Numbered from the stretch's first letter, positions 1 to 11,120 are shown. The stretch: 64,000 bases of DNA from Haematococcus lacustris (GCA_030144725.1 JASKMD010000008.1:5583056-5647055); one strand, 5' to 3'. Numbers and translations: made by a program. Notes: generated from the sequence alone by a model not told the origin.

Positions 1-1704
1 AGAGGCTTGTCGAGGGCCTAGGTGTGCTGCCGCTGGCTCCACCTCTCAGTGCAGGTCCTAGCAGCTGCCTCCATGCTGCATGTTGTGTGCACAGTTGTAT
101 GCCGGCTCCATGCCAGCTTGTCAAGAGCAAAGGTGCACAGGTGCAGCAGAGGAGGTAAAGGAGATCCAGGCTACACATCTGTGTACCCTTCCTGGACGCT
201 GACGTTTCACTGATGCTGACGCTCCCCAGGGGCATGCTGGCGGCATGAAGGTGCATGGGGCTAGGTGTGCTGCAGCCGTGCACTCCTCTCAGTGCAGGTC
301 ATAGTAGCCACCGCAGCCTGCCCCTGGCCTCCACCTTGCCACAACCCAAGCCCCATCTCGTCAGCCCTTACCCTCCAACACATGGACATCATGGACATCC
401 CCCTCCATACCCCTTTCCCTCACCCTTGCCCTCACCTTCCCCTTCCGGTTGCCCATTGTTGTCATCGAACATGCTCGGTGGTGTGAGCTACTTTCAGGAC
501 CTCATCAGCTGCTGGTAAGCTAGTGCATGTCTGCCCTATTATCTTGTGGCTGCATGGCTTGTTTCGAGCAAGGTCCAAGAAACTTCCTGTCAGCAAGTTC
601 TGGCTGCTTGGCTGGCACCCACGTCATCACTAAGTGATGTTGAGGGTCGTAGTAGGGTTTGCAGTTAGAAAAAGCGAGACAAAGGCTAGGTTCGAATGAG
701 CCAACCCAGGGAAAGCAGGGATCTGGCTAGGTCTTGTTGAGCTGCCAGCAGCAGCCAGTTGTCTATGTATGGTATAATACTGCCTCAGTGGCCCTTCACC
801 TGGTGGTTGATACAAACTACATGTCAGCCAGAGTGGGAGTGAGTGTCCTCAAGTATTTCAGATGTCAGCAGTTTGGTGTTTAGAGAGAGGGTAGTGGAGG
901 CAGGGATGAGAAAGGTGCAAGAAAGCTTGAAAGGTCTGGGTCTGGATTTCTTTCTTGCTTGATGGTGGGAGCAGGCCGGTGGCTCCTCCTGTAATGCACG
1001 CCAGTGAATACCAGAGTAGTCTTGTTCTTTTTCTTTTTCTCTGGTTTGCTATGCGCAACTGACATGCCAGCAGCCACCGGCTGTTCACGCAGCTAACAGA
1101 AGGACTGCTCGTGGACAACAGAACACGTCAAACTCTTCCGATGCATGAACGAAAAGGATGGGCCCCTAGCAAATGATTAGCAACCGTTACAAGCAGCAAG
1201 TGTAGCTGTATGTGTATCAAGGTCAATAGCACCAACCCTGAATAGCTTTCGAACCAAGTAGGAACCCATACACGGAGTGTAGCAACAGCTGGAGCAGCAT
1301 GCCGGATATCCTCTTTTGGGTTCACTCCCACTGGGTTGGGGGTTATTCGCCCCTTTGGGATATGGGTTCAATTCCCACAGGGGGCGCTTGTTTGTTGTGA
1401 GGTCAATGACAATGAAGTATATGCACCACTGCTGCCACCAGCCCCAAAATGAATGCGGCTCTGCGGGCAAATATTGGTTTCATGATGTCCAAACAGAAGT
1501 CTGTTGTGAAGGGCATACAAACAGACTTGGGATCAGGAATGCTGTGGGATGGTTCAGGTTTCTGTTTCTGGTGATTTTTCCTGAGCATCATGCCAGTCAT
1601 GGACCAGCCCCGGTCACCCCTGTCACCCTGACTGTTCCACATCAGACCGCACCAACCCCAAATTGTGGCCAACTTCTCAATGACCTCCACCCCACCCGCC
1701 GCAC
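1..1704. other. no resolvable gene; intronic or intergenic DNA
   Basis: No convincing exon is seen. The stretch lies downstream of the last recognised exon of the minus-strand gene at 1705-7100, so it may be intron or 3' flank. It holds a tRNA-like B box (GGGTTCAATTCCCAC, near 1366-1380). The short ORFs here are not supported by conserved motifs. Confidence 0.5.
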
Positions 1705-4700
1705 CTGTTGGGAACAGGCAGCATGCTGACCAGCTTGTCAAAGTCACGGGACAGGAGCAGCGCGGCTATGCGGTAGCAGCCCAAGTAGAAGGCACGCAGC
1801 AGCTGCTGGTCCTGCACAGTCGAAGCTAATACCCCGTCAGCACCAGCAGGACACCAACAGAGACTGCAGCAGTGTCAACAGGCGGGGCAGCGGTCGTAGT
1901 GGGCCCTCAGCAGCAGCGGGCAGGGGCAGTGGCGCCTTCTTCCTGTACCTCCAGCATCTGCAGCTCTCCCTGGCGCCCTGACCCTGCAGCTCACCTTGCT
2001 GGGCCCCCCTGGCTGCAGCTTGGCTGCATCACGGCACTTGGTGAGCAGCGAGGCCGCCCTGTCGTTCAGGTCATCCAGCGGGGCCTGGCCGAACTCGGTA
2101 ATGTGCTGGATTCGTATGGAGCTGCGGCAGGCCAGGCCAGCTCAGACAGCGTCAAGTCAAAACTAGGGTCAGATGCGCGTCAGGTGGACGTGTAGGGGCA
2201 GGTGGGTCAGCTGGGTCAGGGGCAGGCTCAATCAAGTAGATGCAACAGCAGCCAACGACACAGCGGCAGCAGCAGCCCTGGCAGCAGCGCTGGCTAGAGA
2301 TCTTCAATGTTGTGTTTGGTGGAGTGATCGCTCTACGCCTGGGGGTCTCGCTCGCTACAGAGTGCATGAGGGGCCATGATGTAAGGAGTGATGCAGGGAG
2401 TGATGAAGGGAGTGATGTAGGGAGTGATGTAGGGAGTGATGTAGGGAGTGACGCCCCTTACCTGCGCAAGCCCCTCCACCCCTTCACCACTTTTGCTTAC
2501 CCAACCACACAACCACCCTGCTGCCCTACCCCTGCTCTCAACCACCCTTGACTCACCCAGGCTCCCTCACTGTCCCACTCCTGACCCACTCCACCGCCCT
2601 GCTGCCCTGCTGCCCTGTCCATGTCTCCCCTTGCTCCGTCCCTACCCCTGCCCCAGCCCCAGCCATGGCTTCAGCGCCTCTAACACTTACAAGTGGCACA
2701 TGAGCACCTCCTGGATACCTTTCTGGTCCAGGTACTGCTCCATGCGCCTCAGACCCTCCTGCAGGCAGCAGCCACAGGGAGCGCCTGGCAGCATAGCAGG
2801 GGAGGGTCCAGGAGCGCCGGGAGGAGTTAGCCAGCAGGGGCCATGGCACGCCATGGCGCGGCCAGCAGCCATGCCTGGCTGCCAGTGTATCAGCGTAAAC
2901 CATTAACAAGAAAGGGTGTGGAGCAGGGCAGGCAGTGAGGTGCAGGGCAGGCAGTGAGGTGCAGGGCAGGCAGTGAGGTGCAGGGCAGGCAGTGAGGTGC
3001 AGGGCAGGCAGTGAGGTGCAGGGCAGGCAGTGAGGTGCAGGGCAGGCAGTGAGATGCAGGGCAGGCAGTAATGAGCGCCCCAGCATCGCCAGCACCTGGT
3101 ACTCTGGGATGTCAATAATGCAAGGGTCTCTCACGGCCCGGGTCACCATGCGCTTCATGTACTGCGCCTCAACCGAGCCTAGCACCAGCGTCACCTGCAG
3201 CCAGCAGCAAGGCAGTTACAGGGCTCGGAGGGCAGGGGCAGGGGCAGGGGCAGGGGCAGGGGCAGGGGCAGGGGCAGGGGCAGGGGCAGGGGCAGGGGCA
3301 GGGGCAGGGGCAGGGGCAGGGGCAGGGGCAGGCGCAGGCGCAGGCGCAGGGGCAGGGGCAGGGGCAGGGGCAGGGGCAGGGGCAGGGGCAGGGGCAGGGG
3401 CAGGGGCAGGGGCAGGGGCAGGGGCAGGGGCAGGGGCAGGGGCAGGGGCAGGGGCAGGGGCAGGGGCAGGGGCAGGGGCAGGGGCAGGGGCAGGGGCAGG
3501 GGCAGGGGCAGGGGCAGGGGCAGGGGCAGGGGCAGGGGCAGGGGCAGGGGCAGGGGCAGGGGCAGGGGCAGGGGCAGGGGCAGGGGCAGGGGCAGGGGCA
3601 GGGGCAGGGGCAGGGGCAGGGGCAGGGGCAGGGGCAGGGGCAGGGGCAGGGGCAGGGGCAGGGGCAGGGGCAGGGGCAGGGGCAGGGGCGGGGGCGGGGG
3701 CGGGCTGCTATGGGTAGCTCCCCCATGCGTCACCATGCACAGCCTGCCTGCCAGCCTGCTTGCACGCACTGCCAACCAGAACATCCCCTCCCTGTTCCCC
3801 TGTTCCCCTGTTCCCCTGTTCCCCTGTTCCCCTGTTCCCCTGTTCCCCTGTTCCCCTGTTCCCCTGTTCCCCTGTTCCCCTGTTCCCCTGTTCCCCTGTT
3901 CCCCTGTTCCCCTCTCCCACTCTTCCTCTCCTGCCCTCCCCCTCCCACCTTGCCAAGCTGCACAGAGCCATTGTCCCCCATCATCCAGGCAGCTTGGCGA
4001 GTGTCCCCTAGGCAGTGAGGCCCCACCACGCTGCTGCAGTGGCGGAACAGGGGCAGGGGCTGGGTCACGGGGGGCCCCACTAGCCGCCGCATGCCGCCCC
4101 CCAGGAGGTACTGGGGGGCAGGGCCAGGGTGTGCCACGGTGCGGGTGTGGGTGTGGGCGGCGTGGCAGGCGCCTGGGCGGGGCGGCTGCAAGTCTGTGAG
4201 CGTGACTTGGAAGTTGCGGACTGCGGGCAGAAAGGGTGACAGCAAGGGGTCAACAGGCCAAGGGGGCAGGGACAAACTCTGGTTGTCATGATTCAGGGAC
4301 CCACCCCACCCCACCCCACCCCACCCCACCCCACCCCACCCCACCCCACCCCACCCCACCCCACCCCACCCCACCCCACCCCACCCCACCCCACCCCACC
4401 CCACCCCACCCCACCCCACCCCACCCCACCCCACCCCACCCCACCCCACCCCACCCCACCCCACACTTACAAGGAGGTTTCTTGGCTTCCCTGCCGCTCT
4501 CCACCTTGCTGGCCTCCCCCCCCGCTCGGCTGCCCACTGCCTTGTGGGCTGCCTTGGCCTGTGCCCCCGCCGCAGCGCCTGCCACCCCCCCCGCCTGCTG
4601 GAGTCACGCCCACCGCCGCCCCTGCCATGCCCTTCTTCCCCTCCTTGCACTCAGCAGCAAGGCCGCCCGGGACTGCCGCATTGCAGGCGTTCTGCACCTT

Positions 4701-5559
4701 GGTCGCTGCGGCTTGGGCTGGGCCAGACGGAGCTATGTGCAAGTCTGCCGTGGTCAGTAGGGCGGGGTGGGGCCGCCTCTCCTTGCTGGCTGCAGGCCCC
4801 TCCTTCTCATCCCCCACAGCCTCTCCCTCCCCCTTCCCCTCCTCTTCCTCCTCTTCCTCCACCTCCTCCATTTCTTCTCCTCCCTCCTCCCCTTCGCCTA
4901 CCTCCCCCCCCTCCTCCTCCTCCTCCTCCTCCACCTCCTCCTCCTCCACCTCCTCCTCCCCCATTCCTTCTCCCTCCTCCTCCCCCAATTCCCCCTCCTC
5001 CTTCTCCCCCTCCTCCATCTCCATCGCTCCCACATCCCCCCCCTCCCCTTCCCCCTCTCCCTCCACCCCTTCCCCCTCTCCCTCCTCCCCTTCCCCTTCC
5101 CCCTCTCCCTCCTCCCCTTCCCCAACCTCCTCCCCACTTTGCCCCCCCACCTCTTCCTGATCACCGCCACCACCCACCTCCCCTTTCCCCGCCCCTGACC
5201 CCTCTCCCCACTCCTCACCACCTAACTCAGCCATAGCCCCTTTAGCCTGCCCCCTGCCCACCCTTCCCCCCACTTCCCCGCCCCCCGCAGCAGGGGCGGC
5301 ACCATTGCCATTGGCATGGGTCCCCCCACGCCCTGTGCCGCTGCCACCTGACTTGGGCTTCAAGGCCACAACTGCCTCTACGCTAGGTGCCCTCTCAGCA
5401 GCCAAGCTGTCGCTGCCATCCTCCTCCACAGCAGCCATTTTGTCAGCTCTGGCACAGATGCGGTACATCCATTCGGGTCCTGCTTTCATGCCCATACCCC
5501 TTCTACTGCGGCCCGCTGGAGAACGAGCAGGGGCAGGGAAGGTGGCAGGCAATGGCACA

Positions 5560-5597
<38 letters not shown>

Positions 5598-7100
5598 AAC
5601 GGTGGCTGCTCTTGCTCCTTTTGCTGAGGCTGTGCGGGGTCTAGCAGCAGCCTGAGGAGCACCCGCTTTTGATGCTCCTCCTCCTTGTGCTGGCCCCCTT
5701 GCTGCCCCCCCTGCTGCCCCCCCTGCTGGCCCCCCTGCTGCCCCCCCTGCTGCTCCTGCTGCTGCCCCATTGGCGGCTGTCGCTGCATGGTTGTTGGAAA
5801 GCAGCAGACCGTTCTCCTGGCAGGCTGCAGGGGTAGGGGTAGGGGTAGGGGTAGGCTGCAGGGCTGGCTCAGGGGTTGAAGCTGGCTCATCAGGGGTGAG
5901 AGCCTTGGCTGCGGTGGCAGCAGCCGCAGTGCCGGCAGTGCTGGGTGTGGAGGTAGCAGTGGTGTCCGCAGCCGCAGCAGCAGCAGCCGGCATGTTGGCG
6001 GCCATAGCCCCTGCCGCTGCCGCTGCAGTCGCAGTGCTGGCCCCTGCTGCTGCAGTGCTGGTCCCTGCCGCTGCAGCTGCAGGTGCAGTGGCGTTGCTGG
6101 CCCCTGTCCCTGCCGCTGCAGGAGTGGAGGCAGCGCCCAGGGCAAGCTTCTTGGCCTTCAGGGCACTGCTGCTGGCCCGGGGTGTTGCTTGGGGCAGGGC
6201 GGGGGTCTGGGGAGGGGTGTTGGCCGCTGTCAGTGCGGCAGGAGCGGTTCCTGAGCCAGGGCCAGGGCCAGGGCCAGGGCCAGGGTCAGGGGTAGGGGTA
6301 AGGATTGGGGCATGGGCGGGGCTGATAGCCGTCCTGGCAGCAGCACCTGCTCTAGTCACTCTGCCTGTAGAACCAGGGGGTGAGCGTGGCGTGGGGGCAG
6401 TGGCTGCTGCTGCTGCTCTGGTGCCTTGCTTGCCTTGCTTGCCTGCCTTAGCTGCCCTGGGAGTTGGACTATGGGCATGCAGGGATTTGACTGCACGGGG
6501 AGTCGACAGGGTCTCAGCTTCTCCTCCTGCTGCTGTTCCTGCTGCTGCTGCTGTTCCTGCTGCTGCTGCTGTTCCTGCTGCTGCTGCTGTTCCTGCTGCT
6601 GCTGCTGTTCCTCCTGCTGCGGCCCTACACACAGCAGCACGCTGGGGCAGCACGGAAGATGCCAGTGTTGGTGATGCTGCTACAGTCGCTGGCGCAGCCC
6701 CTGCCTCCGCTGCAGCTGCGGGTGTCAGGGTATCCGGGGAGAGTCCTGGCACGCAAGGTGCAGCAGGTTGTGGGATGGAGGCAGTCGCTGCTGCCCGGCT
6801 GCCACCCCCGCTGCGCTGCAGCCCTTAAGCCAGCCTTCGTCAATTTTCCAGAAGCTGACTTGCGTGTGACAACAAGGGAAGCCACAGCGGTGCTGCTGCC
6901 ACCAGCCACAGCCACAGCCACTGTCTCACCCACAGCCTCAGCCACTGCCACCGCCTGAGCCTTACACAACTCTGTACGCAGGGAGCAGCAGCAGAGGGGC
7001 ACTGTGTTAGCCGCTGGACTTGCCCCTTCCCATGCCTGAGCTTCTGCCCTTGACCACAACAATCTAGATAAGTACTCACTGCTATTTACGATGGCTCCAT
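1705..7100 (-). CDS. unidentified multi-exon gene with Ala/Glu/Gly-rich N-terminal half
   Basis: I do not recognise this family. Exons that splice in phase on the minus strand are 3949-4220, 3096-3194, 2691-2758, 1995-2121 and 1705-1811. Together they give a continuous C-terminal segment containing SVQLGK, VTLVLGSVEAQYMKRM, IIDIPEY, EGLRRMEQYL, ITEFGQAPLDDL and FYLGCYRIAALLLSRDF, which looks folded and helical. The exon at 2691-2758 reads to a TAA, but that TAA sits in a strong donor (TT|GTAAGT) and the frame continues at 2121, so it is probably not the stop. Upstream, about 4475-6830 is one long open frame rich in Ala, then Glu/Gly, then Ser/Gln tracts; a conserved-looking patch (MKAGPEWMYRICARADKM) lies near 5430-5500 and is followed by an acidic tract. 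Start and stop codons are not located. G-runs near 4540 allow two frames, so the join there is uncertain. Confidence 0.45.
2387..2450. repeat. 12-bp tandem repeat (GGGAGTGATGTA)
   Basis: About five tandem copies of GGGAGTGATGTA with small variants, in an intron of the minus-strand gene. Confidence 0.85.
2926..3068. repeat. 19-bp minisatellite
   Basis: About seven copies of a 19-bp unit (GGTGCAGGGCAGGCAGTGA). It lies inside the intron between exons 3096-3194 and 2691-2758 of the minus-strand gene, which explains the false repetitive ORFs on both strands. Confidence 0.9.
3229..3708. repeat. hexanucleotide (GGGGCA)n array, about 80 copies
   Basis: Nearly pure GGGGCA repeats with a short GGCGCA variant block near 3331-3348 and GGGGCG at the end. 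The array lies in the intron between exons 3949-4220 and 3096-3194. All six frames are open through it, so the Ala-Gly, Pro-Cys and Pro-Leu ORFs seen here are artefacts. Confidence 0.95.
3793..3912. repeat. 8-bp (TGTTCCCC)n array, about 15 copies
   Basis: Perfect octamer repeat in the same intron as the (GGGGCA)n array. Confidence 0.95.
4297..4464. repeat. pentanucleotide (ACCCC)n array
   Basis: About 33 uninterrupted ACCCC units in an intron. The same pentamer recurs at 32216-32381 and briefly at 39664-39692. Confidence 0.95.
4800..5150. repeat. polypyrimidine tract, coding for a Glu/Gly-rich stretch on the minus strand
   Basis: An imperfect CCTCCT/CCCCTCT tract of about 350 bp. Read on the minus strand it is an open Glu/Gly-rich segment of the long exon of the unidentified gene. 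The purine strand asymmetry is extreme. Confidence 0.8.
6418..6760. repeat. dispersed duplication, copy 1 (pair with 15640-15960)
   Basis: Shared blocks include the segment around GCCTTGCTTGCCTGCCTTAG and a roughly 120-bp block beginning CACACAGCAGCACG. CTG-rich filler between the blocks differs in length. Copy 1 falls in the Ala/Gln-rich coding part of the minus-strand gene. Confidence 0.8.
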
Positions 7101-7768
7101 TGCTGTCTAGGTGGCGCTCACACTCTACAACTCGGCTCGCATCGTCCACCTATGCCACAGGCAGGAGTCACGAGAGCGTGGGCACTCGGACGCGGAGGCT
7201 ACCAAGGCAGCTCGCAGACCCTATACCTCCATCGCACAGGGCTCGGCTGTTGCCATGTCCGCGGGCGGTCGCGGACGACGCGCAGTGGCGACTAGCACAT
7301 TGACGAGAATGCGGCAAAGCGACGAACACCAACAAACATTTCGTGAAGATAGAGTCGGCGATCTTTTCCACTAGGTGATTTACTTGATGAAGCAGTAGAT
7401 GGAGGCGATCGTGCTTGCATGGCAGTTGCTGTGTCGGGTAGTTAAGCGACCCTGTGGGCAAACTGGCATGCGCATACGCTATGGGCAGCCTAAACCCAGC
7501 GCGGCGTGAAAGGCGCATCCTCACTGACATTGCAATCAGAACACAACACGCAACAGCACGCATCGAGACCCTCTCCCACGCTGGGGGCGTGACCGCGACG
7601 GCGGAATGCTGCTGAACCTGCTGCCAGGTACAAGATGCTTATAGCATTGGTTCATGTGGCTCCGCGATGGATAGCCGCGATGGATAGCCGCGAGCACCAA
7701 GAATTAGTCAAAAGATGCAAAAATTTTGCTGATAACTATGTTTGCCGTTGTGCAGGCTGGTGAAGGCC
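7101..7768. other. intergenic region between divergent genes
   Basis: This separates the minus-strand gene from the plus-strand coiled-coil ORF and may hold both promoters. No TATA box or other clear motif was picked out. An 11-bp unit (GCGATGGATAG) is duplicated near 7664-7686. Confidence 0.4.
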
Positions 7769-8395
7769 ATGGGTGACAAGAAAAGGGGAGTGAAGGCTAG
7801 ATGTGCCGGTGCGCAAAAAGCGAGGGAGGTTCTGGCACGGCGCAGGGCTGCTGAGGCTGAGGCCAAGGCACAGGCTGGTGCCGCTGAGGCTGAGGCCCAG
7901 GGACAGCCTGGTGCTGGCGAGAATGGGGCGCAAGCAAAGGCTGTTGCTGCTGAGGCCGAGGCTGAGGCCCAAGCTGATGCTGTTGTTGATGAGGCTGAGG
8001 CGCAGTTGCACCAGCTGCACGCTGGCCTGCTGCACAGGGAGCAACAATTTGCTAACAACCAGCGCTTGCATCAACTACAGCAACAGCTTCAGGACCTCCA
8101 GCGGGGTGAGCTTCAGCGCAAAGAGCAGCAGCTGGCTGAGTTGGTGGCGCAGCAGCAGGCAGCTCTGATACAGTGGGAGCGGCAGCTGACAGAGCAACAA
8201 CAACAGTGGCAGCAGCAGCGGGCGAACCTGCGCCGGAGGGAGCAGGATCTGACTGAGCGGCAACACCAGCTAAAGCAGCGGCAGGCAGACCTTAGCCAGA
8301 GGGAGCAGGACCTGATTGAGAGGCAGCATCAGCTACAGCAACAGCAGGCAAATCTTAGCCGGAGGGAGCAGGAGCTGACTGAGTGGCTGCACTAG
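7769..8395 (+). CDS. Gln/Glu/Arg-rich coiled-coil protein, possibly element-borne
   Basis: The chosen ATG follows a splice-acceptor-like TTGTGCAG. The product (about 208 aa) starts with a basic stretch (MGDKKRGVKARC), then an Ala/Glu/Lys-rich region (residues 15-75), then a long heptad-like coiled coil built of imperfect repeats such as REQDLTERQHQL and QQRANLRR. The frame stops at TAG (8393-8395), but the same repeat continues for about 30 codons, interrupted by three more TAGs (near 8434, 8458, 8473). The region downstream (8560-8800) resembles the 3' tail of the family-2 Fanzor copy at 47.1-47.3 kb. Function is unknown; it could be a decayed cargo or host gene. Confidence 0.5.
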   Translation: MGDKKRGVKARCAGAQKAREVLARRRAAEAEAKAQAGAAEAEAQGQPGAGENGAQAKAVAAEAEAEAQADAVVDEAEAQLHQLHAGLLHREQQFANNQRLHQLQQQLQDLQRGELQRKEQQLAELVAQQQAALIQWERQLTEQQQQWQQQRANLRRREQDLTERQHQLKQRQADLSQREQDLIERQHQLQQQQANLSRREQELTEWLH

Positions 8396-8480
8396 CTGCA
8401 GCAGCAGCAGGCAGACCTTCACTCCAGGGAGCAGTAGCTAATTGAGCTAAGGGAGCAGTAGCTAAGGGAGCGGTAGATAA
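8396..8480 (+). pseudogene. continuation of the coiled-coil repeat with in-frame TAGs
   Basis: Heptad repeats continue in frame (LQQQQADLHSREQ then TAG, LIELREQ then TAG). TAG stands where intact repeats have Gln (CAG) or an acidic residue. This is most simply decay of a formerly longer protein. Confidence 0.5.
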
Positions 8481-8559
8481 TCAAGCTCACATCCAGACGC
8501 TGCAGCAGGAGCTTCACAGGTTGCAACAAGAGCTAAAGATGTTGGTCCATCCTGAAAAG

Positions 8560-8800
8560 CTCAAGACAATCCCAACATAACAAAGAATGAACCCCTCACA
8601 AAGGGGATGTGTGTGGGTTGGAGCTATTGGGGGAGCTCTAGCTACAAGCACACACACCACAATGGCTGAGCTGAAGTGGGCATAAGGCCCTCTAGCGTTA
8701 GCCTTTACAACAACGAGCTCGCAGCCTGTGTTTCATTACAACTCTTGCTTGATTTTGGTGCAGCATGAGGGTTGTAGGGTTCAGAAGTTATGAGACCGTC
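8560..8800 (+). repeat. 3' tail shared with family-2 Fanzor element (copy at 8.6 kb)
   Basis: It shares with 47095-47300 the order: CATCCCAACATAACAAA-like block, AATGAACCCCT, ATGTGTGTGG, CGCTCGCAGCCTGTGTTT-like block, and GCATGAGGGYTGTAGGG at the end. A more diverged copy is at 16735-16880 and a faint one at 57150-57240. Confidence 0.65.
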
Positions 8801-10520
8801 ACATGTTAGACCCTCCCCACTGTCTTGAGAAGGGGGTGTGTCCTTTACACTGGGTTTATTCCCGCTCAGAGTGAGGATTGAGCATCGAGGCCTCAGGAGC
8901 TCGGAGCCTGTGTTCGGCTCTTGCTATAATCTAGAAGAGCAAGAGGGAGTCTAGATATGGTGTATAAATCGCCCTGCACCCCTCCAAATCATCATGCATG
9001 CGCTCCACAACAGACTCCGGCATGCTGCACACAGTTGCTTGCCTAGCGTCGTCCAGTACCAGGTAGCGCCGAAGCATGATGTGGCCACGTTGCCTATGGC
9101 TGGCACTGGTGTCTTGTGCATGGCATGGCACAACAATCTGTCAGCACAGCCGGTCACCCCTCCCATTGAACCACCACGTAAGGGACATTTGACTTTGCGG
9201 CGTGCCTGGTGAGAGTTGAGTTGTCATTTTTACGCGAAATGCCTTATCTTTGCGTTGCGCTTGCGCCTGCGCGCCCGAGCTGCTGGCACCCACGGTGACC
9301 GGCAGTCTGCCAGGCACGCGAACGGTTCCGCTGTGCGCGATGGGCCTTTCAAGTGCTGCCTAACAACACCCACAACGCGGGATGCAGAGTTCTCCGCTGC
9401 GGTACACTGCTGTACACTTTATGCATGGAGCCCAGTTTTCTCAACGTCATCTTACACAGCCAGCTCAATCCCACTCTGCCTGCTCATTCAGATGTTGCAG
9501 TACCATGTACCGTAGGTCAGCACGCAAGGTGTTGGCTGGCACACACAACCCCACCGCCTTGCAATACTCGTTTAACATTTTCACGCTCAGCTTCTTGCCC
9601 AAGGTACACAGCTGCTGCCAGTAGCCAGTTAAGCAAGGCTGGAGAGTTCGATCGAGTTCGAGAGTTCGATCGAAACATCGAGTTCGAGAGTTCGATCGAA
9701 ACATAGCCAGTGAAGCAAGGCTGGAGAGTTCGATCGAGTTCGATGGTCGTGAGACTAGCATCAGCAGAGTGGGGAGCATGGGGGAGGGTTTAGCCCACCT
9801 TTTGGAGCCTAATCAAGAAGGGATTGATGCAGTTGCCACTGCTGTGCTCCTATTGTGGTCTCTTCCTAGTTTTAGAGCCACTCAGCCAGCGCATGTTGGT
9901 TTTCATGTTGGGCATGAGGTCGGGCTCCTCGCACATAAACAGGGACTCACTCCTACTGGGTCAACGTACATCAAGTCCGCAGGCTCGGTAGGGTCGAATA
10001 CCCGGCAACATGCCCTACCAGCTCAGCGTGTGACTCAGCGCGGCCGCATTCCGACGCTTCTACCAGCGGGTAAATCCGTGCAGAAATGAGTCCGGAAAAG
10101 CCGTTGTCCCTGTCGTTAGGGGGGTTGGTGGTTCAATGGGAGGGGTGACCAGCCGCCCCACACACTTTCCCGCGAGTTCAGGATGGACTAACATCTTTAG
10201 CTCTTGTTTTTTAGCGGCCTCATCCGTGCAGAAATGAGTTAGGCATTATCTCTTGGGCCATGGCGATTAGGCCAAATGCGGGGGTGGCCAATTGCAATGC
10301 TACCGTCACAATCTGAACTAAGGTACTGGCTGGGAGACATCTTGTTGCGAGGATACCCTGAACATAACTGAATAGAGGCACAGAGGTATCTGGTATGTTT
10401 TGAAGTGCCACACAATGAGGTGCCAGAGATCTGCATGGGCATCGCATCCATGTGTACAGTGGCAAATGAAAGCCCGGTTTCGCTGTAGCTTCATAGGCGA
10501 CACCGCTTCTTACATCTCAT
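8800..10520. other. no supported gene; repeats only
   Basis: Short ORFs have no recognisable domain. A minus-strand reading near 8940-9090 (RYLVLDDARQATVCSM, then VVERMHDDLEG) may be an exon fragment but is unassigned. A box-A-like tRNA motif (TGGTGGTTCAATGGG) is near 10127-10141. The phrase CCGTGCAGAAATGAGT occurs twice (about 10076 and 10227). Confidence 0.4.
9641..9745. repeat. TTCGATCGA-rich short tandem repeat
   Basis: Repeats of GAGAGTTCGATCGA with flanking AGCAAGGCTG. The core TTCGATCGAA is palindromic. Confidence 0.75.
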
Positions 10521-10540
10521 GCACTCACCCGCCATTGGCC
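10386..10540. repeat. 155-bp direct repeat, copy 1 (pair with 10966-11120)
   Basis: The two copies share most of their length, including CATGGGCATCGCATCCATG and AAATGAAAGCCCGGTTTC. They flank the minus-strand ORF at 10525-10881, and the second copy sits just before VPS2 exon 1. Confidence 0.9.
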
Positions 10541-10881
10541 TTCACTCGTGGGCGCACAGCCTTGTCAAGGAAGGCATCCCAAAGCGCTTGCGGGAGGTGG
10601 TCGATGAGGTGGGCCAACTTGGCCTTTCTTCCGTGGAACGTGTTATCCCTGCTGCGGGCAGCGCGGGCCTCTCCTGAAGGCTTCCTTCTGCGCTGTGCCT
10701 CGGTCAATTCGGGTTGTGCTGCCTCGTCGCGGTCGAATATGTCGAAGTCGGGGTCCTCCGGCGCTGCTCTAGGCCCACCCACACCGGTTCGTCTCTTCTT
10801 CCTCGCCCTAAACAATAGCAACGCGAGGCAGCAACATATACTAAGGATTTTCGTGTTTGTCACACACATGTCTACACTCAT
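10525..10881 (-). CDS. unidentified exon/ORF between the 155-bp direct repeats
   Basis: A minus-strand reading of about 95 residues (RARKKRRTGVGG... PEDPDFDIFDRDEAAQPEL ... DNTFHGRKAKLAHLIDHLP ... ALWDAFLDKAVRPRVKANGG) ends at a good donor (GGCGGGTGAGTG). It has a basic start, an acidic middle and an amphipathic helix. I do not recognise it. Being bounded by direct repeats, it may be an inserted or duplicated gene piece rather than part of VPS2. Confidence 0.4.
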   Translation of the reverse strand: MSVDMCVTNTKILSICCCLALLLFRARKKRRTGVGGPRAAPEDPDFDIFDRDEAAQPELTEAQRRRKPSGEARAARSRDNTFHGRKAKLAHLIDHLPQALWDAFLDKAVRPRVKANGG

Positions 10882-10965
10882 GCCCCCAACCCCAATAAAT
10901 GTTTCAAATACAGGTCGGTCTGAGCGCGGATGAGTGCCTTGCTGGAGAAGATGGGTTTGGGGGTA

Positions 10966-11120
10966 TCTGGTATGTTTTCAGGTTCCACACAATCAGGTGC
11001 CGGAGGTCTGCATGGGCATCGCATCCATGTGTACAGTGGCAAATGAAAGCCCGGTTTCTCCGTAGCTCCTAATGCAACACTGCTTCTTCCATCTCATGCA
11101 CTCACCCGCAGCACTAATCT
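10966..11120. repeat. 155-bp direct repeat, copy 2
   Basis: Pairs with 10386-10540. The sequence just before this copy (10930-10958) also duplicates the beginning of VPS2 exon 1. Confidence 0.9.

Noticed and set aside
2687..2758. Terminal exon with TAA stop
   Set aside because: The TAA lies in a strong GTAAGT donor and the frame continues in phase at 2121-1995 and 1811-1705.
3049..3784. Ala-Gly, Cys-Pro and Leu-Pro repeat proteins
   Set aside because: Frame-independent readings of the (GGGGCA)n intronic array.
4236..5160. Thr-Pro-His-Pro and poly-Pro/Ser proteins on the plus strand
   Set aside because: Readings of the (ACCCC)n array and of the antisense of an acidic coding tract.
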